Source of the DNA: Welwitschia mirabilis
Taxonomy: Eukaryota > Gnetophyta > Gnetopsida > Welwitschiales
Assembly (NCBI GenBank): GCA_051453625.1
Contig: JBOZIK010000001.1
Coordinates: 23,977,364-24,041,363 of the forward strand
Direction: 5' to 3'
Length of the DNA stretch: 64,000 nt
Part shown: piece by piece, positions 1 to 11,438 of the stretch
Layout: each line of letters begins with the position of its first letter
How positions within the stretch are numbered: position 1 is the first letter of the stretch
The notes under the pieces: generated by a model
Told to the model about the DNA's origin: nothing
Databases searched by the model: none
Seen by the model: only the letters and a program-made list of their open reading frames with translations
Translations under genes and position numbers: made by a program

Positions 1-1041
1 TGTTGAGTATATTTAGCAATTTTGCATTAGTTAAAGCTTTTGTATAACTCTTCAATGTGCTAGTAAGATCATTGAGTAAGATGTTAACCTTTGATTGTTC
101 TTCTTCATATTACACTTTTATTGAGTCTCTAAGCATTTCACCTATAGTTCTAGTATCTTTACATGTAGTTTTTGGTAAATTTTAAGTTCTTTCTATAAGG
201 TCTTCTAATAAGTTTCGAGCATTATTTAAGGTTAAATTGAGTAAATCCTCATCACATAAAAAATATAACATTTATATAGTTTGACTATTCAATCCACTAT
301 AGAAGTTATTAATAATCTCTTATTTTTCAAACTCATTTACTAGGTTGAATGACACAGCAATCAAGAACCTTTCATATGTTGAGGAATAATCTTCATGAGG
401 GTACCATTGAAAATTTATTACTTCTTTTCTTCTTGTCCTCATGATTGTCTCATTCATAAACCATTTGATAAAGACTTCTCATACATGATTCCATGACTTA
501 AAACTTCTATGTGGAATGGCTTTAAGGCAATTTTTTGCTTTTCCTTTTAAGGTAAATAGAAATATTATCATGTATGTCCTATCTAAAATTTTATTTTTTC
601 CATTTCCTGAAGTAAGGATGAGTTGTTCTATATCAACTATGTATTGGAATGGGTCTTTATTAGGTTCTCCAGAAAAGGTAGGATAAGCATTTAAGTTTTT
701 CAACTCTACATCAAGGGATAGGTCAAATGGGTTTTGAAGTTTCCTCTTTGTATTAGCTAACATATTCTTTAAAGTGACTTTTGATCCTAATATGTTGAGT
801 GAAGATTTATTGGATGCCATAGAGTAAGAGTATTAGGATGATTAGGAAAAATAGGAGAGGCAATATTTTTAGTAGAACTTGGTTGGTTTTTAGAAATATT
901 CAAAGAGTTAGAGGTATGCGAACAAGAAATAGTAAATGCAGAATATCATATTACTAAATTAAAGAATTAAAATTTTCTTTCTCATCTTGAGTTTTTGAAT
1001 TAAAGTCCACCAAACCTTCTTTAATTACTTCATCAAAAAAA
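1..1041 (-). pseudogene. Athila-type Ty3/gypsy gag, copy B (broken, runs off window)
   Basis: A minus-strand gag (capsid) reading frame starts at ATG 820 with MASNKSSLNI and stays open to 479; homology then continues with frame breaks to the window edge. It aligns with the second minus-strand copy at about 2740-3780, and its LSLDVELKNLNAYP stretch matches the plus-strand gag near 9320-9370. Gag packages element RNA in virus-like particles. Bases 821-1041 match the 5' leader of the other copy. The normal upstream leader and primer site are missing: the frame is instead preceded, across an N gap, by the protease of copy A. The family call rests on the linked protease and RT of the relatives in this window. 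Confidence 0.8.
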
Positions 1042-1141
1042 NNNNNNNNNNNNNNNNNNNNNNNNNNNNNNNNNNNNNNNNNNNNNNNNNNNNNNNNNNN
1101 NNNNNNNNNNNNNNNNNNNNNNNNNNNNNNNNNNNNNNNNN
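1042..1141. other. Assembly gap, 100 N
   Basis: A run of exactly 100 N, so probably a gap of unknown size. It lies at the junction between protease copy A and gag copy B. I see no duplicated sequence on its two sides, unlike several other gaps in this window. Confidence 0.99.
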
Positions 1142-2010
1142 AATGATCAATGGCTTATTAGGAGTGTTATTTAAGAACATGTATTTTAAGACATTGGGTA
1201 AGTCTTTAAGTTGAAGATTATTTTCATCCTTCATAGTTGTAGAACACCCATCTTGGTGTAAAAGATTTTCAATGGATCTTACATTTTGGATATCATAATC
1301 AAGTAGGGGTTTAAAGTTCTCATAAAAATTATTATTCGAAGAGTGGTTTAAAATATTTTAGTTGAAGTTGTAATGATTGAAGGAGTTTAAAGACTTACGA
1401 CTAATAGAAGATTCTTCTTGATCCTCAAATAAAGTAGAGTTATGTAATGAAAGGAGTCTTTCTTCTAAAGGATGATGTTGAATAAACATGGATGATCTAA
1501 CTTTTTCTTCTCTGTCTACTTCATATTCCATGTCTTTTTTAGTAGCATCGAATACTCTAATAATAAATTTTTTTTTGCCTATATGACATGTCGTCATCCC
1601 TATGCGAGTATCAATGACAGAATAAGCTATTGCATAAAAGGCTCTTTCTAAAACTATAGGATAGTCACCATTATGTTCAACCTTAATGGTGACCACATCT
1701 ATAGGGTAGAAAGCTTCCTCAATTTAAATCATGAAATCTTTGATTATTCCTATAGGTTTCTTAATTGATGCATCAGCTAATTCCAACACTATTTTGGTAG
1801 GTTCAATTATTCCTTTTCATCTAAGATTTTTACAAATGTGTAAATGCATAATATTAACACTTACTCCTATGTCTATTAGAGATTTCTTGATTCTCTTATT
1901 TCCTTCCAAAATAACACCAATAATGGCTGCCCTTGGATCTTCAAACTTAGGACATTTTTGAGAAACTAAGTTTGAAAGAGATTATGAAATGAATACTTTA
2001 CTTAGAATTA
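1142..2010 (-). pseudogene. Athila-type aspartic protease and protease-RT linker, copy A
   Basis: Read on the minus strand from about 2000 down, the sequence gives the block QKCPKFEDP, then the active-site region LIDIGVSVNIM (retroviral-type protease, usual form D-x-G-A-S), then ELADASIKKPIGIIKDF and an open stretch 1696-1358. The catalytic Asp is kept but Ala is replaced by Val. The open stretch includes YSVIDTRIG and FIIRVFDATKKD, which match the plus-strand element at 11090-11240. After it, LKDLPNVLKYMFL (1142-1234) is the Athila linker that normally leads into reverse transcriptase, but no RT follows: the sequence enters the N gap and then another gag. The protease would cut the Gag-Pol polyprotein; this copy has stops and cannot do so. 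Confidence 0.8.
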
Positions 2011-3700
2011 CTCTCTTTTATTTTCCTTTTACTAAGTCCTTCCAAATTTTTTTGTACTTGGAATTTTCTTAAAGAATCTTCCAAAAGGATATATTGATAA
2101 TATCATCATTCATAATCGCTTTCAAACATTCATCATAAGTTGGATTATTGTTTAATCTTTTTAACTATAAAGTACTCTTTTCCTTGGGATGTTCATTGTT
2201 CTTGTTAGATTTAGGAAAGTTCAGTTAATTAAGAATTTCAATATCATCTTCTTGAGGTTTTTCTTTATAAATATAAGTTGAATGTTTCTCATGAGTAGTA
2301 GTGTTATGTATACTTCTAGTTACTAATTTCCAATCTTTCTTTACATTATTTGAATTTGGAATAGTTTGAGTGGTAAGTGATCCTTAAGGTCTTTGATTTT
2401 CTAACATGTTTTATCAAAGGAGGCCAATTTTCTAAGATTTCATTAGTAGTATCTTACATCTTTTTGAGTTCCTTCATCGTTTCTCTATAAGGATCATTTT
2501 TATTATAGTTGAAAAAATTAGGCTAAGAGTTATGAATTTTTTATTTGTTGTTAAATGAATGTTGGAAAGATGTTGAAGTTTTATTATTTCTTGGTTGATA
2601 TTGTTGATTGCCTTTAAAGTTGTTTGATATTTGATCAAATGAATAAACTTCATTGAATATGGCCTTGCTACAAGTTGGTAAAGCTAGGTATTTTTTGGTA
2701 GAGTGATAGTTTTCATCATATATTTCACAATGGTTGAGTTGATTTATGAATTTTTCATTAGTTAAAGATTTTGTATAACTCTTCAATGTGCTAGTAAGAT
2801 CACTAAGTAGGATGTTAACCTTTGGTTATTCTTCTTCATGTTGCACCATTTTTAAGTCTTTAAGCATTTCACTTATAGTTTTATTATCTTTAGATGTAGT
2901 GTTTGACCAATTTTGACTTCTTTCTATAAGGTCTTCTAATAAGTTTCAAGCATTATCTAAGGTTAAATTAAGTAAATATTCACCACATGAAAAAATACCA
3001 TTTATGTAGTTTTACTATTCAATCCACTGTAGAAGTGATTAATAAGTTCATCTTTTTCAAACTCATTCACTGGGTTGAATGATACAAAAATCAAGAAACT
3101 TTCATATGTTGAGGAATAATATTCATGAGGGTATTGTTGAAGATTTGTTACTTTTTTTTCTTCTTATCTTCATAACTATCTCATTCATGAACCATTTAAT
3201 AAAGACTTTTTATACATGATTTCATAACTTAAGACTTCTATGTAAAATGGTTTTAAGCCAATTTTTTTCTTGTCCTTTTAAGGTAAATGGAAAGATTATC
3301 ATGTAGTTCCTATTTGAAATTTTATTTTTTTTCATTTCCTTTGGTAAGGATGAGTTGTTCAATATTGGCTATGTATTGGAATGGGTCATTATTAGATTCT
3401 CCAAAAAAAGTAGGATAGACATTCAAGTTTTCAACTCTACATCAACTCCAGGAGGTACCTCAAATGGGTTTTGAAGTTCCCTTTTTTTTTGGCTAACATA
3501 TCCTTTAAAGTAAGGTTAGAGTATATTGATATTTTAAGTGAAGACTTATTAGATGTCATAGAGGTAAGAGTATAAGGATGTTTAGGCAAAAGAGAAGAGG
3601 TAGAATTTTTAGTAGAACTTGATTGATTTACAAAAATTTTCAAAGACTTAGGAGTATGCGAACAAGAAATAGTAAATGCAGAATAATCATCTTACTCAAT
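2011..3700 (-). pseudogene. Athila-type gag, copy A (broken)
   Basis: Minus-strand gag with a start-like ATG at 3559 (MTSNKSSLKI) inside a frame already open upstream. Homology to copy B runs from about 3780 down to 2740 with a constant offset near 2745 bases. The zinc-knuckle position lies at 2729-2688 and reads C-E-I-Y-D-E-N-Y-H-S-T-K-K-Y: two of the three Cys of the C-x2-C-x4-H-x4-C motif have become Tyr (TGT to TAT). The plus-strand relative keeps all four ligands at 10044-10085. Stops and frameshifts are spread throughout. The stretch 2011-2540 between knuckle and protease is a poorly conserved linker. Confidence 0.8.
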
Positions 3701-4331
3701 TAAAGAATTAAATTTTTCTTTCTAACCTTGAGTTCTTGAATTAAGATCCATAAAACCTTCTTTAATTTCTTCATCAATGAAATGTTTTCCATGAGTGTAT
3801 TTGCCTTTGCTGCTATTTATCATTACCCTATAAGATTAATTTATGTTAAATAAATTTCTTTACATTCAAGTGACATCAATCTTTAAGATCACTCAAATGT
3901 GCAAGATGTAGGATCTACCAAATGAATGTGGTAATTACTTAAAACACACAAAGCACAAAGTACAGGTCAAGTTTGTTGAACATAATAATCAATGTGGTAA
4001 TCCCCAAAATCATATGAAATATGAGGGGTAGACCTAATAGATTGATGAATTGAAATATGAATTCTTCAAATTAAAATTGTACTTGAATGTAAAAATAGGA
4101 AAATTACAAGAAAAAATTATAATTTACAAGAAAGAAAATTAAAGTACACTTCAAATGTATAATTAAACAATTACTTGTAAACCAAAAGGTAATCAAGCAA
4201 TTGCAAGTAGATCCAAAGGGATAAAATATAATACTACTGAAATAAACAAATTGAAATGAATTTAAAATACTTACTTAGTAATGACAATATTCCTTCTTTT
4301 CTTGAAGTGTTCCTTGGCAATGACACCAAAA
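3701..4331 (-). other. 5' leader of minus-strand Athila-type element
   Basis: Non-coding, A-rich stretch between the primer site at 4328 and gag. Its position and the lack of a long frame fit a retrotransposon leader. It has no hairpins of the kind seen in the leader of the plus-strand relative. Confidence 0.55.
4312..4328 (-). promoter_or_regulatory. Primer-binding site, tRNA-Asp-like, decayed
   Basis: On the minus strand the LTR end GCATTGCAACA is followed by TTT and then TGGTGTCATTGCCAAGG. Athila-group elements use the 3' end of tRNA-Asp (complement TGGCGCCGTTGCCGGG); the differences here are mostly at CpG and GC positions, as expected from decay. The plus-strand element has the equivalent site at 8379. 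Confidence 0.7.
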
Positions 4332-4720
4332 TGTTGCAATGCATATTTGTGCTTCTAATTCCAATATTCTAAAGACTGAATTTAAATTACAACATCTGAA
4401 AAGCTAATATTCTAATTACACACAATACACATTTGTATAGCAGGATCAACCCAAATGTTGTACACTTAGAGAAGACTTCCAAGAGAGAATTTAGAACATT
4501 GATTTTAAAAGAGAAAAATGATATTTTTTCTTTATAAGAAATAAAATTAAACAATGCAAAGATGAAGATGAAATGTAATGCAATGGAATGAAATGAAATG
4601 AAATGTAATGAATGCAATTCTAATGAAATGAATTAATTAAACTTCCAATCTACTATCACTTAGATTGGTTCTTATAACCTTTTTTAATTACAAATTCATG
4701 TCACTTAAATTGCAATTAAG
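4332..4720 (-). repeat. 3' part of the 5' LTR of the minus-strand Athila-type element
   Basis: The LTR edge (CAACA on the minus strand) abuts the primer site. The plus-strand 5' LTR (7136-8375) shares a run of CATTT/CATTAC-type pentamers (4564-4632 here, about 8140-8180 there) and the nearby block AAGAACCAAT. I could not place the outer LTR boundary. Confidence 0.55.
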
Positions 4721-7135
4721 ATAAGCTACAATAAAGAACAATAAAACATTAAAAAATATTTCAATTTAATTAATACTTTTATTAATGAATTTGAAGTACA
4801 TCTACTTACAAAAACTCCTCCTCAATGAAAGATTCATTGTCTAATACTAATGTGATCCTTCTCATAAGTAGGATGGATCTTCTTGCCTCCAACAGTCTTC
4901 AATTATTATAAGAATTTAGATAACAAAGTTTCAATGTCCTTTTATTGGAAATTCATGATCTTACATCTAATAGCATTGGTTTTATAACTACAAAAGAATT
5001 TCATAATGAAAGCTTAGGTAAGTTTGACTCAAGTTATGATGGAAGGGTGTGTAGCTAAGATTTTGCTAATTCTTTAAGGGAAAAATAAAGTAGAGTCAAC
5101 CTAAGTATATCAACTGTGTTTTTTAATTTAAGGGATTACTTAAAGTACACATTTAAATTCTTTATGCTAAAGGTAGGAATCTTTAGACTCTAAGTCATGA
5201 AAATGTGAAAGTAGTTGGATAATTGATAGCTTGAAGTCAATTGCATCTACATTTGTAGGTTGAATAATACATGAAGGTGTATCTATGCATTATGATTAAA
5301 GGTATTCTTTTAAGGTACATATAGATTGGTTGATATTAAGTTTTATTTAGGGTTATGAAATTGAAAACTTGATGGATTACTTTGGTTTTCTTGAAATCTC
5401 ATATGTGAATGATCTTTAGGATTACTCTAATGGTCTAACTCATAATCCATCTCACTATTAACTTGGATTCAGTGCAATCTTCCATTAGGTATTCATTGTC
5501 AGTTCATAAAACATAAGAAAATAGTCAATAAAAGTTACATTTTTGGATGTACATAATACATGAAAGATATCAGAAGGTCAAAAAGGTTGTAGTCATAAAA
5601 GATGAATACATTCACATTTAGAAGGCCAATGGTTCCCATGACACAAGATAGTGGTGCTAGTTGTTCAACATAAAATAGGTTTAGAAAAAGATTTTTACAT
5701 AATTCTCAAAATGGTTAGTAGTTTGGGAAGGTAGGTTATTATGACTGACTGATAGGTTTAGACTAGACATCATTGTTAGAAATTGAAAATGGAAAAATGC
5801 AAAAACTAATATTCAATAAAATGCAAGAAATAATAATGTAAAAATAAATGCATGTAATAAAACAATTCCTTGAGCTTTTACTAATGATGAAATTCTGCAA
5901 GTTAACCTTCAAGTGCTTACTAAGGAAGTCATCTAAGATAGAGAAGGGAAGAAAAGATAAAAATATGATAGAAAGAGCATAAAGAAACAAGAAAGAATTT
6001 TTATTATTTTTCTTCTTGTCTTTTATTTAAACTTGCAAAAGATCCACATCTATAAGAAAATTTGATATACTATTCTTGATAAGTTTTACAAGGAAAGAAA
6101 GAAAAGAAAAAGAAAAGTTAAAAAAAGGAAAAAAAAAAAAGAATTCACTAGATCACATTCTGTCGATAAAGTGCTAAGCATGATCAACATTAACCCACTA
6201 GTAAGAGAAAGAATAAAAAGAAGATAAAATGGTACTAAAAAGGGACCAATATAAAATAAAATAAAAAGGAAAATAAACTAAAAATGGGTATAAAAATGTA
6301 AATTTTGTGCATGCCTCACTATAGCTACCATGATACTATCTCTAATAATAGCATAAAAAAGCTATTCACGGTGAAATATGGCTACACTTATATCTATTAT
6401 TAATGTATTATAATATAGAAAAGAGCTAACGAATAAGACATAGATTCAAGGGTAGCATAATAACTTCAAAGATAGCAAGAGCCTTTAATTAAATTCATGT
6501 AGTTTTACTCTAGTTAATACCACTCAAGCACAGTGGCATAAGCTCATTCACCATAGATATGAAGGTGATGTTCCTAGGCCACTCTATCTTTCATAGAAAG
6601 AATATTATAAGCATGAAAAGTAGGAGTCTCTAAAAATTTATCAAATAAAGATTTAGGTTATGAAACTAAAGTGCAAGGAATAATCACGCATGAAATCTTA
6701 AAATAATAACATTCCTTAGCTAATCCCAAGCATAAAAAATATAAAGTAGTCACCACTTGATATTAAAGTAATACTAAGAGAAGCATATGTAATACTTGAT
6801 TATTAGATAAGTAAAAGCATATAATCCATGAAAATCACTTATGCTAATTCAAGAAATATCATGCTAGTTTGAAAGATAGCCATCCTTAATGGGATGATTA
6901 GAAAGTACTCATCATTAAAGCTCTAATAATCTCCTTATAACAATGATATAACCATCCTTTAAATAAAGTGAAGTGGGCTATCTATAGATAAAATTAGGAT
7001 TACAAATTATAATTTTTAAAACTTGATGAGGTCACTCTTTAGAGTTTCTAAAGTATAATGGAATCGTTCTTTTATTATGGTACCAAATTGAGGGATTTCT
7101 CTTAAAAAATCTTCTTCATTTATCCAATGACTTTA
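4721..7135. other. Unassigned AT-rich sequence
   Basis: No frame longer than about 75 codons and no domain I recognise. The first part may be the rest of the minus-strand LTR. Purine-rich low-complexity runs occur at 6090-6150 and 6230-6290. Short open frames here look like chance openings in AT-rich DNA. Confidence 0.6.
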
Positions 7136-7370
7136 TGTTGCAATGCCAGTTTATAGGAATTTGATGGTATATTTTGAGTGCTTTTATAGGACATTTATAT
7201 AGGTTTGGATGCAATACTAATGATTATGGATATCTAATAGGATAATCCTTGAAACATGTAATTCTTAGAATATTTGGAGGTTTCTTAGTCTTATTCTGAC
7301 ACTGCATACTTGGAAGAAGAATTCATCATGAAAAATACTGACTTATCTTTGAGATTGAAGATAAGGAAGC

Positions 7371-7412
7371 CTGTCATCCCCTCTATCATCTTCATAATAG
7401 GCAAGATGATAG
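7371..7412. repeat. Two-stage hairpin motif, copy 1
   Basis: 42 nt: outer arm CTGTCATC, 4-nt spacer, inner arm CTATCAT, loop CTTC, inner arm ATAATAG, 4-nt spacer, outer arm GATGATAG. One mismatch in the inner stem and one G-T pair in the outer stem. Confidence 0.75.
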
Positions 7413-7485
7413 CACTGCTAACATAGACAAAATCTGCAGGGTTAATAGTAGGGCACGAAGCTAATGAAGTATCTTTTGATATAGG

Positions 7486-7527
7486 GTAACATCCCCTCTA
7501 TTGTCCCCATGACAGGCAGGACAACAA
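7486..7527. repeat. Two-stage hairpin motif, copy 2 (decayed)
   Basis: Same 42-nt spacing as copy 1: GTAACATC, CCCT, CTATTGT, loop CCCC, ATGACAG, GCAG, GACAACAA. The outer stem is largely lost but the sequence and spacing still match the family. Confidence 0.6.
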
Positions 7528-8378
7528 CAATTTTTCTATGGTCGAAAAGAATTATCTTTGTAATAGGGTCAAGTGATCTATTTGGGATATTAGGATTTTT
7601 TTTCTGTCTTCTAGGGTTGAGTTTCTAGAACTTCAATGTAAAACTATAAATACCCTTTCCTTTCATCATTTCTGTTTTCATCTTTTATACTTGATATGCT
7701 CGTAATGGAAGATTGGAGGACAAGAGGTCCATCCAATAGCCATAGAAAGGCATTTCCTTGGTGTTAGGCTAAGTCTCTTCCATTGATGTGCTGTTATTTT
7801 ATTATAAGTGGATGTAAAGTTCTTTGAATCAATATAATTACTTTTTTCATTCCAATTCTATTTATGTCTCTTATGATTTAAGTTGATCATAGTTTAACTA
7901 AGAATTCTGTGATTTATTTAGATCATAAGAGCAACATTTATCAATGTTGACTTTGGTTAGTTTTATATTACATTATTATTACATTTCCATTTTACATTGC
8001 ATTCCTTATTCTACTTAGTATATCTCAAAGTTCATATTGGTTAGGAATAAGTTAATTACTCTTCTTAATTAAGCTGAATTAAAGAGAGCTATTTCTTGTG
8101 ATAGAAGAATTAAGAACCAATAGAATTTATTCTGTTTTGATTTGCATTTCATATCCATTTACATTACATTACATTTAATTTATTTCCTTCTAGTTACTAA
8201 AAGATAAAAGACTAAAATAAACCATTGGAAATCAATTTTCTAACTCTGAGCCTAGTGTCTTAGTTGAAATTATGACATTCAGGTAAATCCCGTTTATACT
8301 AGCATGTGTTTTTCTGCAAGTTATTTGATCTGTTACTTAAGGAACTTTAAAATTGCATAAATTCACATCGCAACATTT

Positions 8379-8395
8379 TGGCAGTATTGCCAAGA
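8379..8395 (+). promoter_or_regulatory. Primer-binding site, tRNA-Asp-like, decayed
   Basis: TGGCAGTATTGCCAAG begins three bases after the LTR edge. It matches the complement of the plant tRNA-Asp 3' end except at the CG-rich positions, and matches the minus-strand element's site (4312-4328) in position and form. It fixes the orientation of this element as plus strand. Confidence 0.75.
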
Positions 8396-8655
8396 AAGGC
8401 TACAAGGAGTTGGATAATTGTCACTAACTAGATAAGAACCTTGAATCTTCTATTCAGGTTGTTTATTTGAATTTGTGATGTATTTCTAGCTTTACTTAAG
8501 GTAGATTTATTTCCACAAATTTTATTTTCCATAATTTTTGGGAATCATGTCATCCTCTCTGTTGTTCTAATGATATTAAACTGATAGTTCTAGAATTTCA
8601 AAATTTATTTTTACTTTCAGAATTTTTCTTTTGCTTATAGTTCAATAATAAAGTT

Positions 8656-8699
8656 ACTATCGTCTTCTCTATCATCTCCATGATAGCCTGGATGATAGT
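8656..8699. repeat. Two-stage hairpin motif, copy 3
   Basis: Outer arms ACTATCGTC / GATGATAGT pair over nine positions with one G-T; inner arms CTATCAT / ATGATAG pair perfectly around loop CTCC. This is the best preserved copy in the leader. Confidence 0.8.
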
Positions 8700-8752
8700 C
8701 TTCTTCTTTTTCAAATTTTGTAATTTTTATTTTTCACAATTTTAATAAAGTT

Positions 8753-8795
8753 ACTATCATCTTATCTGTCATCCCATGACAGCATGAACGATAGT
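8753..8795. repeat. Two-stage hairpin motif, copy 4
   Basis: Outer arms ACTATCATC / AACGATAGT, inner arms CTGTCAT / ATGACAG perfectly paired around a 3-nt loop CCC. The inner arms differ from copy 3 at one position on each side and still pair: a compensatory change. Confidence 0.8.
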
Positions 8796-8847
8796 CTAGA
8801 TTCCTTGCTTTGATAATTTTTCTAAGTTTTAGATTTATATTACTATG

Positions 8848-8891
8848 GTTATCATCCTCCCTGTCATCTTCATGACTAGGCAAATGATAGT
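8848..8891. repeat. Two-stage hairpin motif, copy 5
   Basis: Outer arms TTATCAT / ATGATAG; inner arms CTGTCAT / ATGACTAG (one extra T) around loop CTTC. Same order and spacing as the other copies. Confidence 0.7.
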
Positions 8892-8990
8892 CTATTGTCT
8901 TTTATTTTAATTTTTTATTTATTACTTAAGCATGTAGGGACATGGTAAATTCTAGTAGGAAGATAAAATATCAGAGAGAATAAAATCTAA

Positions 8991-10640
8991 TTGAAGAAAA
9001 GATCAGGGGGAGGATTATTCAACTTCAAGCTAAATCTAGATACGAACACCCCAAGTACACAAATTTCCAGGATTGGAGGAGTAGAGTTTTTTGCTTTTAT
9101 TATTTCAGAATCAGATTTTACAAAAGAAAATTATAGTATAGAAGCAGATTGTGTTGTTTCTTCTTCGAATAAGTCAAGTATTGAAATCTTCATAAAAATA
9201 AAAGCAAGTTACTTTATTTAATATCCCAATTATAAAAGGAACTTCTTTCTTGAATGCAAATATTACTCTTAGAGACTTAGTTGCCAATAGAAAACATGAA
9301 ATTTAAAATCACTTTGATTTATCTCTCAGAGATGATGTAGAATTAATAAATTTAAGTGCATATCCAAATTTTTTAGGGAAACCTGAGGAAGATCTCTTCT
9401 AACATTTGGCTATCATTAAATAACTTGTACGTACCTCAGGAAATGGGAAGAAACATATTAGTAACCATACCTATATGATTATTTTTCCATTCAAACTTAT
9501 AGGAAGAGCAAAAATTTACCTTAAAACCATTTCACATAGAAGTCTTAAATCTTGGAGTCAAGTGCAAGAAGTATTTATCGAAAGATTTTTGAGTAAAAGT
9601 TCGATGAGAAAAAGAAAAAAAGAAGTAGCCAACTTTCAATAACAACATCATGAGGATTTTATAAAAGCTTATAAACATTTTATAATAGCTATCCATTCCA
9701 ACCATATTGATGAATTTGGTAAAGAAAAGCTAGTAAATTATTTTTACAATGGATTAAATGATTCAACTAAACAAATTATAGATTTTTCCTATGGAGGAAA
9801 CTTGTTGAGCCTAGTTTCATGGAGTGTGTTGGAAGATCTTGTAGAAATAAGCTAAATTTGGCCTAAACCCACTAAAGAAAATCAAACTAAATCTTAAAGG
9901 ACTTAAAGAAATTTAAATATAATATTGAAGAAGAAAGAGAGGACTCAACTAACATGATGAAAAATTTTAGTACTACTTTAGAGAAGTATACACAAATGAT
10001 AGTTGATGCAAAAGTAGTAAAAAATGAAAACTCAGCTTCAAATTGTGAAATTTGTGAAGATAACTCTCATCCAACTAAAGAGTGTTCTTTATTACCAACT
10101 TGTAAGGAGAGGATTGTTGAGAAAGTTTATGCTTTTAACCAAAGAACACCCAATTTTAAAATCCAACCACAATTTTAATAAAGGCTAGTGAACAATCTCA
10201 ATGGAAACCTTTTGAAAGTAGACTTAGAAATTCCAACTTTTAACCTAATTTTTAACAAAATTAGAATGATCCAATTAGAGAATCCATAGAAGAGACAAGA
10301 AAAGTGCAAGAAAAAACTAATAGCAACATTTAAAACTTAGTAAATGTGCTTTACCAAATAATGCTTGCCAACCAAAGACCACAAGGGTCTCTTTCATCTC
10401 AAATTTTACCAAACCTCAATGAAGTTAAGAAAGATTTAAAGATAGTAACATGAATTGGAAATGATATAAAACCTTCTACCCATGGGGTTTAAACTCCTAA
10501 AAACAATGAAATGAATGAATAAGATGATGTAGAAATATTGGATTCATACAACCTTCCATCACCTAATAAAGCCTCACAAGAAAATAAAGTAAATAAATCA
10601 TCTACTTCTTGGCTTTATTGATTAAATACAAATCCTACCT
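8991..10640 (+). pseudogene. Athila-type gag, plus-strand element (broken)
   Basis: Capsid/nucleocapsid polyprotein. A frame opens at ATG 8991 and runs to 9221; the same reading is picked up with breaks to about 9600, including DLSLRDDVELINLSAYP and SHRSLKSWSQVQEVF, which align with the minus-strand gag copies (LSLDVELKNLNAYP, PHRSFKSWNHV). A second open part (9954-10178) holds an intact zinc knuckle C-E-I-C-E-D-N-S-H-P-T-K-E-C (C-x2-C-x4-H-x4-C) at 10044-10085. From 10180 to 10640 a poorly conserved linker leads to the protease. Several in-frame stops, many at CAA/CAG or TGG codons, make it non-functional. Confidence 0.85.
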
Positions 10641-11246
10641 TTGATGAAACCTTGAAAACTTTGATGCAATAGATAAACATCAAATTGCTCTTTTGGAAAC
10701 TCTTGCAATAGAATTCTAAAGTTATGAAAGGACTTAGTAAGAAGAAAGCAAAAATGTATCATTCCTAGCAAATTTTTTCTTACTCAATATCTTTCTAAGT
10801 TAGTCATGCAAAAGTGTCCTAAATTTAAAAATCCTGGAGCTACAACTATGAGTGTTACCTTAGAAGGAAACAAAAGAATGTAAAAAGATTTAATTAATAT
10901 AGGAGCAAGTGTAAACATCATGCCTCTCCATATATGTAAGAGACTTGGATTGGAAAATATAATAGAACCTATACAATCATTATAGAATTGGCTGATAGCT
11001 CAATCAAGAAGCCATTAGGAATTATCAAGGACTTAGTTATCCAAATTCAAGATTATTTTTACCTCATATATTTTGTCATCATTAAGATAAAACATGATAA
11101 AGATTACCCACTCCTTTTAGGAAGATTCTTTTATGAAATTGCCCATTGTATCATTGACACACAGTCTGGTATAATGAAATATCATTTTAGCAATAGACAA
11201 ATTACCATTAGAGTCTTTGATGCTACTGAAAAGAACATAGGGACTT
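10641..11246 (+). pseudogene. Athila-type aspartic protease, active-site Asp lost
   Basis: The protease block opens with FLTQYLSKLVMQKCPKF near 10785 and has the active-site region LINIGASVNIMP. The expected catalytic Asp (D-x-G-A-S) is Asn, codon AAT at 10896-10898, a G-to-A change from GAT. The minus-strand copy keeps Asp here. After a stop near 10983 the frame 10988-11246 gives ADSSIKKPLGIIKDLVI and ITIRVFDATEKN, both shared with the minus-strand protease. Normal role: cutting the Gag-Pol polyprotein. This copy is dead from both the stop and the Asp loss. Confidence 0.85.
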
Positions 11247-11438
11247 AATTTAACCTCGAATAAGAACTAAAAGCAACTTTATTTTATAACATCCACTAAT
11301 TGAGGAAATATTAATCATGTTACATGAATTAAATTTATATGATGATCCATTAAAACACATTGTCTTGAGTCTAAGGATGAAGAACACACTAATTGGGGAG
11401 AAACTTAACATTTTTATTTGGTAGAAAAACTTTTTACA

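Larger units (their letters stand above)
7136..8375 (+). repeat. 5' LTR of plus-strand Athila-type element
   Basis: The 3' edge is clear: ATCGCAACA ends at 8375, directly before TTT and the primer site. The 5' edge is placed at TGTTGCAATG (7136), which forms the expected imperfect terminal inverted repeat with the ...CAACA end; that edge is less certain. It contains two of the two-stage hairpins (7371, 7486) and the CATTAC pentamer run. No matching 3' LTR is visible downstream of the integrase. Confidence 0.6.
8396..8990 (+). other. 5' leader of Athila-type element, with three hairpins
   Basis: Non-coding stretch between the primer site and gag. Three copies of the two-stage hairpin motif lie here about 95 bases apart (8656, 8753, 8848), separated by T-rich spacers. 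In an element RNA this region would hold packaging and translation signals; whether the hairpins serve such a role is inference. Confidence 0.6.

Noticed and set aside
4560-4632. Satellite DNA (AATGN pentamers)
   Set aside because: The run is short, imperfect, and shared with the LTR of the related element, so it is part of the LTR.
7371-8891. CRISPR array
   Set aside because: The repeated units are hairpins at irregular spacing within plant retroelement sequence, with no cas genes and no constant spacer length.
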